DNA of 64,000 nt from Paenibacillus algorifonticola (lineage in GTDB: Bacteria > Bacillota > Bacilli > Paenibacillales > Paenibacillaceae), in contig NZ_LAQO01000015.1 of assembly GCF_000971975.1 (NCBI RefSeq), forward strand, positions 124,001 to 188,000. Reading direction: 5' to 3'. Below are positions 8,198-15,929 of this stretch, piece by piece. Both the position numbers and the translations under genes were made by a program. A model generated the notes under the pieces. It was not told the origin of the DNA, ran no database searches, and saw nothing but the letters and a program-made list of their open reading frames with translations. The number at the start of each line of letters is the position of its first letter. Within the stretch, counting starts at the first letter, position 1.

Positions 8198-8632
8198 ATG
8201 ATTAAAAGGTTTATCGGTATTTTGCTTGTTCTTTGCTTAGGTTTAAGTATACCTGTCCCTGCTTTTGCTGATGACAAGACTTTTGAATTGTATTTGAATA
8301 ATGAAAAGCTTATTGGGATTAATCCTGTTTTAGAAGCAGGTGTCATGTATGTACCGTACCGCAAGCTCTTTAATGTACTAGGTTATAAGGTTGCTTATGA
8401 TTCGGACACTGAGGAGATATCTGCATCAAATAATGATTCTGAGATTTTTTTCTGGGCGGGTGAGGATATCGTAGAATCTAACGAAGGATCCTACCTATTA
8501 GATAAACCTATTTCTATAATGAATGGACAAGTTTATCTGCCTATTCGACTTGTGGGTCAACTTACCAAGCATTCAACAAAAGAAAACGATACATATGACG
8601 AAATATGGTTATGGTCAAGAACAGGCCATTAA
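8198..8632 (+). CDS. Secreted stalk-domain (copper amine oxidase N-like) protein, N-terminal part, frameshifted
   Basis: A 144-aa product with a signal peptide at about 1-25 (basic start, then hydrophobic LLVLCLGLSIPVPAFA) and a copper-amine-oxidase-N/stalk-type domain at about 27-140 (YLNNEKL, MYVPYRKLFNVLGY, GQVYLPIRLVGQL). AGGAAG lies upstream of the ATG. The protein ends abruptly (WLWSRTGH) just after the stalk domain, while a second frame continues with well-behaved coding sequence to 9416. I read the two as one secreted protein of about 400 aa split by a one-base shift near 8615-8635, either a real mutation or a sequence error. The function of this protein class is unknown. Confidence 0.7.
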   Translation: MIKRFIGILLVLCLGLSIPVPAFADDKTFELYLNNEKLIGINPVLEAGVMYVPYRKLFNVLGYKVAYDSDTEEISASNNDSEIFFWAGEDIVESNEGSYLLDKPISIMNGQVYLPIRLVGQLTKHSTKENDTYDEIWLWSRTGH

Positions 8633-9416
8633 TGAGCTTCTTGAAAAATATTACAAAACTCATAGCCCAAAATTACTAACAGGGGACAATCGTGAGTGGC
8701 TGTATCTTGATCACGAATTTGATTATGATGCATACCGATATGTCAGTGAAGTTCCTGATAGGGAATTCATCGTAAAGATCGATAGTATTAAATATACTTC
8801 TGCTTATGAAGCGTCCCTACAAGTTACTTATACTCAAAATTCACAAGTATTAAATCAAAAAGATGAAATGTTATTCGAAATCCGAAATGAAGGTGGAGAG
8901 TGGAAGATTTCGCATTCTATTTGGATGTCGCAACAAATGGATCTTCCAACGGACATCGATAATACAGCATCAAACATAGTAGAAAAACAAAATAAAGCAC
9001 AGCTCGCCGTTTTGTCTGATTTAAAAACCTATTATAAAGCATATAACGAAGAAAACCTGGATCTCACGCTTCAATATACGTCCCCTTCATTTATTAGACG
9101 TTGGGATGCAAAAATGATGAAGATAGATTCAACGTGGGAGAAGTATTTGAGGTTTAACTTTGACAATTCAGAAACAAGGTACAAGCTCTCTAAAGAACGC
9201 GTGGTCTTCATTGGAGAAAAGGATGCAGTCGTGCAAGGTATGCTGGATTGGAGTGATTCAACGGAAGGCGTAGCGGAAGGTGATGTGGTGTTTGAAGCCC
9301 TCATTTACTTAGAGTATGCAAATGGTCATTGGAACTATAGAACTGACCTTGATATTGATCAGGATTATAATTATAGAGAGGAATATGCACCGTCCAGCAT
9401 TCAAACTGAAAGCTAA
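8595..9416 (+). CDS. C-terminal part of the frameshifted stalk-domain protein
   Basis: From about 8620 this frame continues the upstream gene with a helix (QAINELLEKYYKTHSP) and a mixed alpha/beta region of two similar halves (DLKTYYKAYNEENLDLTLQYTSPSF; EGVAEGDVVFEALIYLEYANGHWNYR). These resemble small secreted NTF2/SnoaL-like folds, but I could not name the family. Taken alone the first in-frame ATG is at 8595, with no convincing ribosome site and no signal peptide, which supports it being the 3' portion of the gene starting at 8198 rather than an independent gene. Confidence 0.6.
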   Translation: MTKYGYGQEQAINELLEKYYKTHSPKLLTGDNREWLYLDHEFDYDAYRYVSEVPDREFIVKIDSIKYTSAYEASLQVTYTQNSQVLNQKDEMLFEIRNEGGEWKISHSIWMSQQMDLPTDIDNTASNIVEKQNKAQLAVLSDLKTYYKAYNEENLDLTLQYTSPSFIRRWDAKMMKIDSTWEKYLRFNFDNSETRYKLSKERVVFIGEKDAVVQGMLDWSDSTEGVAEGDVVFEALIYLEYANGHWNYRTDLDIDQDYNYREEYAPSSIQTES

Positions 9417-9423
9417 AGGAACC

Positions 9424-9840
9424 GGGGTGTCTATGCAAAGTGGAGTCGGCCCGCTGCGCCTTGCACAGCGCTTATTCGAGGCAAAACTCATCTGACGATT
9501 CAAGGCTTTAGAAAACGTAGCAGGTGGTTGTGTCTAAGACCGCTGTTGCCGAGGCCTCGCAGATCGCAACACTCTCTCCTTTTTTTGAGGACTGAGGTTC
9601 CGCTATTCTAGCCTTTGATCCGATTCTAGGCCGTAAGCGGACAGGAAATCCGTTATTGCCCTCATTATCCGGTTAAAATAGCGATTGGGAGCGCAATAGC
9701 TGCTCCTGAGTCCGCGAACTATACCATAACCCGTGATTCGGTTGAAATAGGGTCTGCTGTGTCCACCAAGCCTATCGGGAATATGTTTGACGCTGGCTTC
9801 GATCAGGATTTGGCGGGATTACGTTTCCATACACGGCCTA
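9424..9840 (+). repeat. Dispersed intergenic repeat, copy B (most complete)
   Basis: About 417 bp. It starts GGGGTGTCTATGCAAA and ends ACGTTTCCATACACGGCC; these ends are imperfect terminal inverted repeats of each other. The conserved core begins at about 9587 (GAGGACTGAGGTTCCGCTA). The right portion (TTTGACGCTGGCTTCGATCA) is shared with copy C. The copy lies between the stop codon at 9416 and a terminator hairpin at 9877, as if inserted between a gene and its terminator. No protein is encoded. Confidence 0.82.
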
Positions 9841-9876
9841 CAATAGTCAGCACCAACTAAAAGCATCATCCCAAAG

Positions 9877-9905
9877 AACTGCATTCAGACGAATGCGGTT
9901 TTTTG
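9877..9905 (+). terminator. Rho-independent terminator upstream of the xylo-oligosaccharide locus
   Basis: A stem of GCATTC and GAATGC, extended by AACT/GGTT pairs, is followed by GGTTTTTT. It probably ended transcription of the frameshifted gene at 8198-9416 before repeat copy B separated the two. Confidence 0.7.
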
Positions 9906-9997
9906 TTATATTCCCTCGCCCTGCCGGATGAACCAATGAAAGTGCTATTTTACCTAATCATCGTGTCATTACATTGATTTATGTCATTGATAAAATA

Positions 9998-10012
9998 ATG
10001 AAAACGGATACA
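9998..10012 (+). promoter_or_regulatory. cre-like catabolite-repression site
   Basis: ATGAAAACGGATACA matches the WTGNAANCGNWNNCW consensus for CcpA binding at every fixed position. It lies 46 bases upstream of the first permease start. Upstream are two TGTCATT motifs about 21 bases apart (about 9964 and 9982), possible response-regulator sites, and an A/T-rich TAAAAT at 9991 that could be a -10 box. CcpA repression of a xylan-derived sugar operon would be expected biology. Confidence 0.5.
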
Positions 10013-10058
10013 ACGCAATAAGGCATCATGCGCATTAAGCTAGGAGAGGGTGTTACGG

Positions 10059-10946
10059 ATGAACGAGACAGGCGTCGGACGCTTGGGCAGCAGGCTATTT
10101 TTCATGGGACCTGCGCTGTTGATTTTTTTGGCAGTCATTATTGTGCCGATCAGTATGAGTATTTATTATAGCTTCTTCCAATGGGACGGAGTTTCGGCAA
10201 AGATTTTCAACGGAGGGGACAATTTCAATCGGCTGCTTCATGATCCGGTTCTATGGACCTCGCTCAAAAATTCGGTGTATTTAACTTTGGGAGCGCTTTT
10301 AATTCAGCTGCCGGTCGGTTTGTTTTTTGCCATTGTGCTTGGCTACAAGCTGAGAGGATCAAATTTTTTGAAAACGATTTATTTCACACCGGTTATGCTG
10401 TCTACAGCTGTGCTTGGCATTTTGTGGGGGCAAATTTACGACCCGAATTTCGGGCTGCTGAATAATTTGCTTATGCAGCTTGGACTCGACAGCTTTGCAC
10501 ATGCCTGGCTGGGAGAGGAAGCAACGGCGCTAGGGTCGGTTATCGCGGTTGTCGCTTGGCAGTTTATCGGCTTTTATATTATCGTCTATATCGGTGCGCT
10601 TCAGGGCATTTCTGAAGAGGTGCTGGAGTCGGCACGAGTAGAAGGCGCCGGAGAGTGGAGAATTATTTTCAGCATTCAAATCCCGCTGATCTGGCCGACG
10701 ATTACGTTCACGGTGCTGAACTGTGTGATCAATTCTTTGAAATATTTCGACCTGATCTATATTATGACGGGCGGCGGGCCGAATAATAGCAGCGAAGTGC
10801 TAGCAAGCTATATGATGAAAAATGCATTTCGCATGATGGATTTCGGTTATGGCAGCACCATCTCCACCTTCCTGCTGCTGTTCGGGCTCTGTCTCGCATT
10901 TATTATTTCAAAGCTTCTGGGCCGCACTGGCGCCAGATTCCAATAA
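10059..10946 (+). CDS. Xylo-oligosaccharide-type ABC permease, MalF/UgpA type (CUT1)
   Basis: A 295-aa membrane subunit. The ATG at 10059 (MNETGVGRLG) has GGAGAGGG eight bases upstream; a GTG at 10050 overlaps that ribosome site and is rejected. There are about six membrane segments, the first at about 16-38. The EAA-type loop is LESARVEGAGEWRIIFSIQIP, and MTGGGPNNSSEV marks the C-terminal region. It is the first gene of a run ending at 18447 that includes a binding protein, a GH43 glycosidase and a polyol dehydrogenase, which points to xylan- or arabinoxylan-derived oligomers as substrate. No ATPase gene is present. Confidence 0.9.
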   Translation: MNETGVGRLGSRLFFMGPALLIFLAVIIVPISMSIYYSFFQWDGVSAKIFNGGDNFNRLLHDPVLWTSLKNSVYLTLGALLIQLPVGLFFAIVLGYKLRGSNFLKTIYFTPVMLSTAVLGILWGQIYDPNFGLLNNLLMQLGLDSFAHAWLGEEATALGSVIAVVAWQFIGFYIIVYIGALQGISEEVLESARVEGAGEWRIIFSIQIPLIWPTITFTVLNCVINSLKYFDLIYIMTGGGPNNSSEVLASYMMKNAFRMMDFGYGSTISTFLLLFGLCLAFIISKLLGRTGARFQ

Positions 10947-10958
10947 GAGAAAGGAGAG

Positions 10959-11822
10959 ATGAAGGTGAGCGCGACTCAAACGATGCAGCCGGCGGGGACG
11001 CGCGGCAAAGGTTTTTCCCGATTGCTGCTGTATGTGCTGCTACTGGTGCATCTCGTATTTACAGGATATCCGTTCGTATGGATGGTCATTTCGTCATTTA
11101 AAACCAACAAGGAGTATTTCGCGAACCCTTGGGGGTTGCCGGAATCGTGGCATTTTGATAATTTTGTGCAGGCCTGGAACCAAGGCATCAACGGCTATTT
11201 GTTCAACAGCCTGTACATTACCTTTTTCTCGGTTGTCGGGCTGCTGATCGTATCGACACTGATTGGCTTTTATTTATCGATTCGGCCGTTTAAAGGCTCG
11301 AAGCTGCTGCTGGGAGCATTTTTTCTCGGCATGCTTATCCCAATCCACAGCACCTTGATTCCGTTGTTTACGATGGCGAACAAGCTTGGCGTGTATGATT
11401 CGTTCTGGGCTTTGTTTTTCCCGTATATCGCCTTTAACCTGCCGGTCGCTGTCTTTATTGCCCATGGCTTCTTTCAGGGCGTGCCGAAGGAGCTGGAGGA
11501 GGCGGCCATGATTGATGGCTGCTCGATTTATCAGACGTTTTTCAAAGTGTATTTTCCGATTGCGAAGCCTGTGCTGGCGACGATTACGATTCTTTCCTTT
11601 TTCAACATTATGAATGATTTCGTCTTTCCGCTAGTCATGGTATCCAAAGAATCACTCAAAACGCTGCCGCTCGGCCTCATGATGTTCAAAGGCAACTTCA
11701 GTGCCGATTATTCGCTGATTAGCGCGGCATTGGTCATCACGACAGCTCCTATCATTATTTTATACATGTTTCTGCAAAAGTATATTCAAAAGGGGGTTGT
11801 AGCGGGCGCGGTTAAAGGCTAA
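10959..11822 (+). CDS. Xylo-oligosaccharide-type ABC permease, MalG type (CUT1)
   Basis: A 287-aa partner permease with AAAGGAG upstream of the ATG and a 12-base gap from the previous gene. VWMVISSFKTNKEYF at about 43-57 and the C-terminus ending AVKG are typical of MalG proteins. The EAA loop (LEEAAMIDGCSIYQ) lies at about 178-191. It forms the transmembrane channel with the preceding permease and would need a shared ATPase such as MsmX. Confidence 0.92.
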   Translation: MKVSATQTMQPAGTRGKGFSRLLLYVLLLVHLVFTGYPFVWMVISSFKTNKEYFANPWGLPESWHFDNFVQAWNQGINGYLFNSLYITFFSVVGLLIVSTLIGFYLSIRPFKGSKLLLGAFFLGMLIPIHSTLIPLFTMANKLGVYDSFWALFFPYIAFNLPVAVFIAHGFFQGVPKELEEAAMIDGCSIYQTFFKVYFPIAKPVLATITILSFFNIMNDFVFPLVMVSKESLKTLPLGLMMFKGNFSADYSLISAALVITTAPIIILYMFLQKYIQKGVVAGAVKG

Positions 11823-11878
11823 TAGAAACATCTATTTATGAGCTGCGGCATTCGACACTATCCAAGGGGGAAACAAAC

Positions 11879-13153
11879 ATGAAAAAGGGTCTTATCTTAT
11901 TGTTGGCAATGATGATGGTAGTAATGGCAGGCTGCTCAAACGCCGGAAACAAGGCGGAAGGCGGATCGACGGAGGCATCATCGGGCGATGTAACGAAGCT
12001 GACCATGTGGAGCATGGAAACGAGAAACAAGGATATTATTGAAAAGTCGATCAAGCAATTCAACGACGAGCATCCGAATGTGGAGCTTACGGCCGAGTTT
12101 TTTGAAGACGAAGCTTTGAAAACAAAAATGAAAGTAGCGATTACAGGCAACCAAGTACCGGATATTATTACGTACTGGAGCGGTGAAACCTTCGACACGC
12201 TTGTATCCAACAGCATGCTGGGCGATATTACCGAGCCGCTTAGCAAGGATGAAGCGTTCAAAAACGATGTGCTTAACGGCGGATTGGAAACGTTCTCTTA
12301 CGACGGCAAAAACTACGGTATTCCCGTTCTGTTCAGCGGAGTATCCCTATGGTACAACAAACAAATTTTTGATGAAAATGGTCTGACTCCTCCGACAACC
12401 TACGCGGAACTGCTAAGTGTTGTGGATCAACTGAATGCTAAAAATATCGTTCCAATTACAGTTGCAGGCAAAGATCGTTGGCCGGTTCTGCACTGGTTCT
12501 CTTATCTGGCACAGCGTATCGGCGGCATGGAGCCGTTCGAGAAAGCGAAAAAAGGCGAAGCCGATTTTACACAAAACAGCTTTGTGAAAGCGGGCGAAAT
12601 GCTGCGTGAGCTTGCCGTCGATCATAAAGGCTTCATCAATGGTTTCCTTGGTCTTGATTATGCAGCTGCGGAATCGCTGTTTACGAACGGCAAAGCTGCG
12701 ATGTATCTGCAGGGTGAATGGGCAATGAACTCCTTCCTGGATGGTGATTTTGCCGATAAAGTAGGCTTCGTACCATTCCCGACAGTAGATGGCGGCCAAG
12801 GCGGCATTAACATTTACCAAGGCGGCTTCGGCGCAGGCATGGCGATTTCTTCCAAGACGAATCAAGAAGCTGCTTATGAAGCGATCCGTTTCCTAACTGA
12901 CTCCCTGCAACGGAAGGAAATTAACGAAGGCGCGAACATCAGCCCGATGAAAAACCCAGGACTAGACGAGGCGAAGATGAATCCGCTCGCGTTTGCATAC
13001 GACAGCTCTATCAGCAGCAGCTTGGAAGGCTTCTTCAGCTACTACGACCAAGCGCTTGACGCGAAGCGTGCCGAGCAGTTCCTGAACTCGGTCGGTGCGA
13101 TTGTTGGCCAAAATTCAAGCAGTGTTAAAGACGAGCTGGCGAAAATTAAGTAA
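11879..13153 (+). CDS. Extracellular sugar-binding lipoprotein (family 1 solute-binding protein)
   Basis: A 424-aa protein with a lipoprotein signal peptide: MKKG, a hydrophobic stretch and the lipobox VMAGC with Cys at residue 19. It would be lipid-anchored outside the membrane. The body has the two-lobe CUT1 binding-protein pattern (LTMWSMETRN; ITGNQVPDIITYWSG; PVLFSGVSLWYNKQIFDENG; AMYLQGEWAMNSF). AAGGGGG lies upstream of the ATG. It follows the two permeases and precedes the GH43 gene, so it likely captures xylo- or arabinoxylo-oligosaccharides. Confidence 0.93.
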   Translation: MKKGLILLLAMMMVVMAGCSNAGNKAEGGSTEASSGDVTKLTMWSMETRNKDIIEKSIKQFNDEHPNVELTAEFFEDEALKTKMKVAITGNQVPDIITYWSGETFDTLVSNSMLGDITEPLSKDEAFKNDVLNGGLETFSYDGKNYGIPVLFSGVSLWYNKQIFDENGLTPPTTYAELLSVVDQLNAKNIVPITVAGKDRWPVLHWFSYLAQRIGGMEPFEKAKKGEADFTQNSFVKAGEMLRELAVDHKGFINGFLGLDYAAAESLFTNGKAAMYLQGEWAMNSFLDGDFADKVGFVPFPTVDGGQGGINIYQGGFGAGMAISSKTNQEAAYEAIRFLTDSLQRKEINEGANISPMKNPGLDEAKMNPLAFAYDSSISSSLEGFFSYYDQALDAKRAEQFLNSVGAIVGQNSSSVKDELAKIK

Positions 13154-13189
13154 CAGCAGCAAGAGCATACGAGACAGGAGGCGTTTACG

Positions 13190-14791
13190 ATTAACGTAAT
13201 TAACAATCCGATATTGCGGGGGTTTAACCCCGATCCTTCGATTATTCGTGTCGGAGACGATTATTATATTGCGACCTCGACTTTCGAATGGTTTCCCGGT
13301 ATCCAAATTCATCATTCTCGCGATTTGAAAAACTGGCGGGTGCTTACGCATCCGCTTGCCCGGGCCAGCCAGCTTGATATGATCGGCAATCCCGACTCCG
13401 GCGGAGTATGGGCGCCGTGCCTGAGCTACGATAACGGCACCTTCTATCTGGTGTTTACCGATGTGAAAAGCCATATGGGCCCATTCAAGGACACGCATAA
13501 CTATGTCGTTACGGCAACTGATATTATGGGGCCGTGGTCAGAGCCGATTTATTTGAACAGCAGCGGCTTTGACCCTTCCCTGTTCCATGATGAGGATGGC
13601 ACCAAATGGCTGGTCAATTTAACATGGGATCACCGGAAAGGGAAAAATCCGTTCGGCGGCATCGTCATTCAGCAGTATTCTGAGGAGCTAAAGGCGCTAA
13701 CGGGACCGATTCAAACGATATTCGACGGCACGCCGCTTGGTTTGACGGAAGGTCCTCATATTTACCGTCATGACGGCTATTATTATTTGATCACTGCCGA
13801 GGGCGGCACGCGTTTTGGTCATGCGGCTACGGTGGCCCGCTCACGGACGCTGCTCGGCACCTATGAGGCCGATCCGGCGGGCCCGCTCCTTACGTCGGCG
13901 GACCACCCAGAGCTAGCGCTGCAAAAGGCGGGCCATGCCAGCCTGGTGGAGACGCAGGATGGACAGTTATACATTGTCCATCTGTGCGCGCGGCCGCTCA
14001 GCCCTTCGGGAAGCTGCACGCTTGGACGGGAAACCGCCATTCAGCGGTGCGTTTGGACGGAGGACGGCTGGCTGCGGCTAATCGGCGGGAGCCACTCGCC
14101 GGAAGTTCAAGTGAGCGCGCCTGCGCTGCCGGAGCATCGTTTTGAGGCGGAGCCGGAAGTCGAGCATTTTGACGGGGATGCGATCAGCATTCATCTTCAT
14201 ACGCTGCGCGAGCCACGGGCCGATCAATGGGCAACGCTGAAGGAGCGTCCCGGCCATATGAGGCTGAAGGGAAGAGAGTCGCTGTATTCCTCTCACCGGC
14301 AGAGCCTGATTGCACGCCGCCAGCAGTCGTTCACAGTGGATGCTGAAACGGTGGTAGAATTTGAACCAGACACTTATCAGCAGCTTGCTGGGCTTGTATA
14401 CTATTACAATACAAAGAATTATTATTACTTATGGATCAGTCATGATGAGCAGTTGGGCAAATGCCTCGGCATTATGTCGAGCGACCGCGCTGTATATGAT
14501 GAGCCGCTTGAGCAGCCCGTATCGATTGATGGGGTAGAGCGCTGCTATTTGAAGGCGGAAATCCGCCATGAGGCGCTGCAATTCCACTATTCGGTGGATG
14601 GAGCGGCTTGGCAGCCGATTGGCCCTGTGCTGGACGCCAGCAAAATATCGGATGAGAACGCCGAGCTGGTGAAGGATGGCATTGCGCTGGATCAAGGCTT
14701 CACCGGGGCATTTATCGGCATTTGCGTACAGGATTTAAGCGGACGAGGCAAGTATGCGGACTTTGATTATTTCAAGTATTCTGAAAGGTGA
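13190..14791 (+). CDS. Glycoside hydrolase family 43 beta-xylosidase / alpha-arabinofuranosidase
   Basis: A 533-aa intracellular enzyme (no signal peptide) that removes xylose or arabinose from imported oligomers. An N-terminal five-bladed propeller (about 1-310) shows the three GH43 acidic positions: Asp in FNPDPS (base), Asp in GFDPSLF (modulator), and Glu in TEGPHIY (acid). A C-terminal concanavalin-like domain (about 330-530) is typical of XynB-type enzymes. The usual N-terminus of this family, NVINNPILRGFNPDPS, is present in frame, but its first codon at 13190 is ATT, with AGGAG nine bases upstream. The next standard start is TTG at 13214, which has no ribosome site and would cut off the first strand. 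I place the start at 13190 because of spacing and homology. Confidence 0.85.
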   Translation: MNVINNPILRGFNPDPSIIRVGDDYYIATSTFEWFPGIQIHHSRDLKNWRVLTHPLARASQLDMIGNPDSGGVWAPCLSYDNGTFYLVFTDVKSHMGPFKDTHNYVVTATDIMGPWSEPIYLNSSGFDPSLFHDEDGTKWLVNLTWDHRKGKNPFGGIVIQQYSEELKALTGPIQTIFDGTPLGLTEGPHIYRHDGYYYLITAEGGTRFGHAATVARSRTLLGTYEADPAGPLLTSADHPELALQKAGHASLVETQDGQLYIVHLCARPLSPSGSCTLGRETAIQRCVWTEDGWLRLIGGSHSPEVQVSAPALPEHRFEAEPEVEHFDGDAISIHLHTLREPRADQWATLKERPGHMRLKGRESLYSSHRQSLIARRQQSFTVDAETVVEFEPDTYQQLAGLVYYYNTKNYYYLWISHDEQLGKCLGIMSSDRAVYDEPLEQPVSIDGVERCYLKAEIRHEALQFHYSVDGAAWQPIGPVLDASKISDENAELVKDGIALDQGFTGAFIGICVQDLSGRGKYADFDYFKYSER

Positions 14792-14795
14792 GCTG

Positions 14796-15851
14796 ATGAT
14801 GAGCATGAACGTAATGGATGCGGCCGTAATGAACAAACCGCTGGATATCGAGATTCAAAAAGTACCCGTTCCGACGCCGAAAGACGATGAGGCGCTCGTC
14901 AAAGTATACTGTATTGGCGTATGCGGCTCGGACGTTCATTATTATGAGCACGGAAGAATTGGCCGGTATGTCGTGGAAAAGCCGATTATTCTTGGCCACG
15001 AGCTGGCTGGCGAGGTAGTTGCTGTCGGCGCGGGCGTATCCAATGTCGCGATTGGCGACCGGGTAGCCGTAGAGCCGGGCGTAGCATGCGGCCGCTGTGA
15101 ATATTGCAAATCGGGCCGTTATAATTTGTGCCCGGACGTTGTTTTTATGGCAACGCCGCCAGTTGACGGCGCATGGGCCGAGTATGTAGCGGTACGCAGC
15201 GATTTCTTATTCAAGCTGCCAGATGAAATCAGCTTTGAGCAGGGGGCGCTTCTGGAGCCATTGTCCGTAGGCCTTCACGCGATGAATCGCGCAAAGGTTA
15301 CTCCGGCAGACCGTTTGCTCGTAACGGGTCTTGGCCCGATCGGCCTGCTTGCGATTCAGGCAGCAAAGGTGTTTGGCGTTAGTGAAATTTATGCGACGGA
15401 CGTTGTGCCGTTCCGCCAGGAGCTGGCGAAGGAAATGGGCGTTACGGCGGTTATCGATCCGATGAAGGAGGATGTGCAGGCGCGCATTGCCGAATTGACC
15501 AGCGGAAAAGGCGTTACCGTTATCGTCGAGACATCTGGAAACGGGCGGGCTATCGCCGATGCGGTACGTACCGTCAAGCGCGGCGGACGCATCGTGCTTG
15601 TCGGGATGCCGGCGGCCTCTGAAATTCCGGTTGATGTGAACGCGATCATCGATGCAGAGGTGGATGTGCTCGGATTGTTCCGTTATGCCAACACCTACCC
15701 GGGCGCCATTCAAGCACTCAGCCAGTCCAGCGTTGACATCGAGAAGGTCATTACCCATAAATATGCGCTGCGGGATACGAAGGAAGCGGTTGAAATGGCC
15801 CGCACGCAGAAGGACACTAGTATAAAAATAATGATCTACCCTAATAAATAA
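14796..15851 (+). CDS. Zinc-dependent medium-chain polyol dehydrogenase (xylitol/sorbitol dehydrogenase type)
   Basis: A 351-aa MDR-family enzyme oxidising a sugar alcohol with NAD(P)+. It shows the catalytic zinc ligands (Cys in GVCGSDVHYY, His-Glu in LGHELAGEV, Glu in LLEPLSVG), a four-cysteine structural zinc site (CGRCEYCKSGRYNLC), and the Rossmann motif GLGPIG. GAAAGGTGAGC overlaps the end of the GH43 gene; ATGs at 14796, 14799 and 14805 are all possible starts. Its position after a GH43 xylosidase suggests xylitol or another pentitol; L-iditol or sorbitol cannot be excluded. Confidence 0.85.
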   Translation: MMSMNVMDAAVMNKPLDIEIQKVPVPTPKDDEALVKVYCIGVCGSDVHYYEHGRIGRYVVEKPIILGHELAGEVVAVGAGVSNVAIGDRVAVEPGVACGRCEYCKSGRYNLCPDVVFMATPPVDGAWAEYVAVRSDFLFKLPDEISFEQGALLEPLSVGLHAMNRAKVTPADRLLVTGLGPIGLLAIQAAKVFGVSEIYATDVVPFRQELAKEMGVTAVIDPMKEDVQARIAELTSGKGVTVIVETSGNGRAIADAVRTVKRGGRIVLVGMPAASEIPVDVNAIIDAEVDVLGLFRYANTYPGAIQALSQSSVDIEKVITHKYALRDTKEAVEMARTQKDTSIKIMIYPNK

Positions 15852-15929
15852 CCGTATGCGGACAAAGCCTATCCTTTCATGAACGACGAGAGGGTAGGTT
15901 TTGTGCAAGTTTTACTGGAGGAAGAAGAA

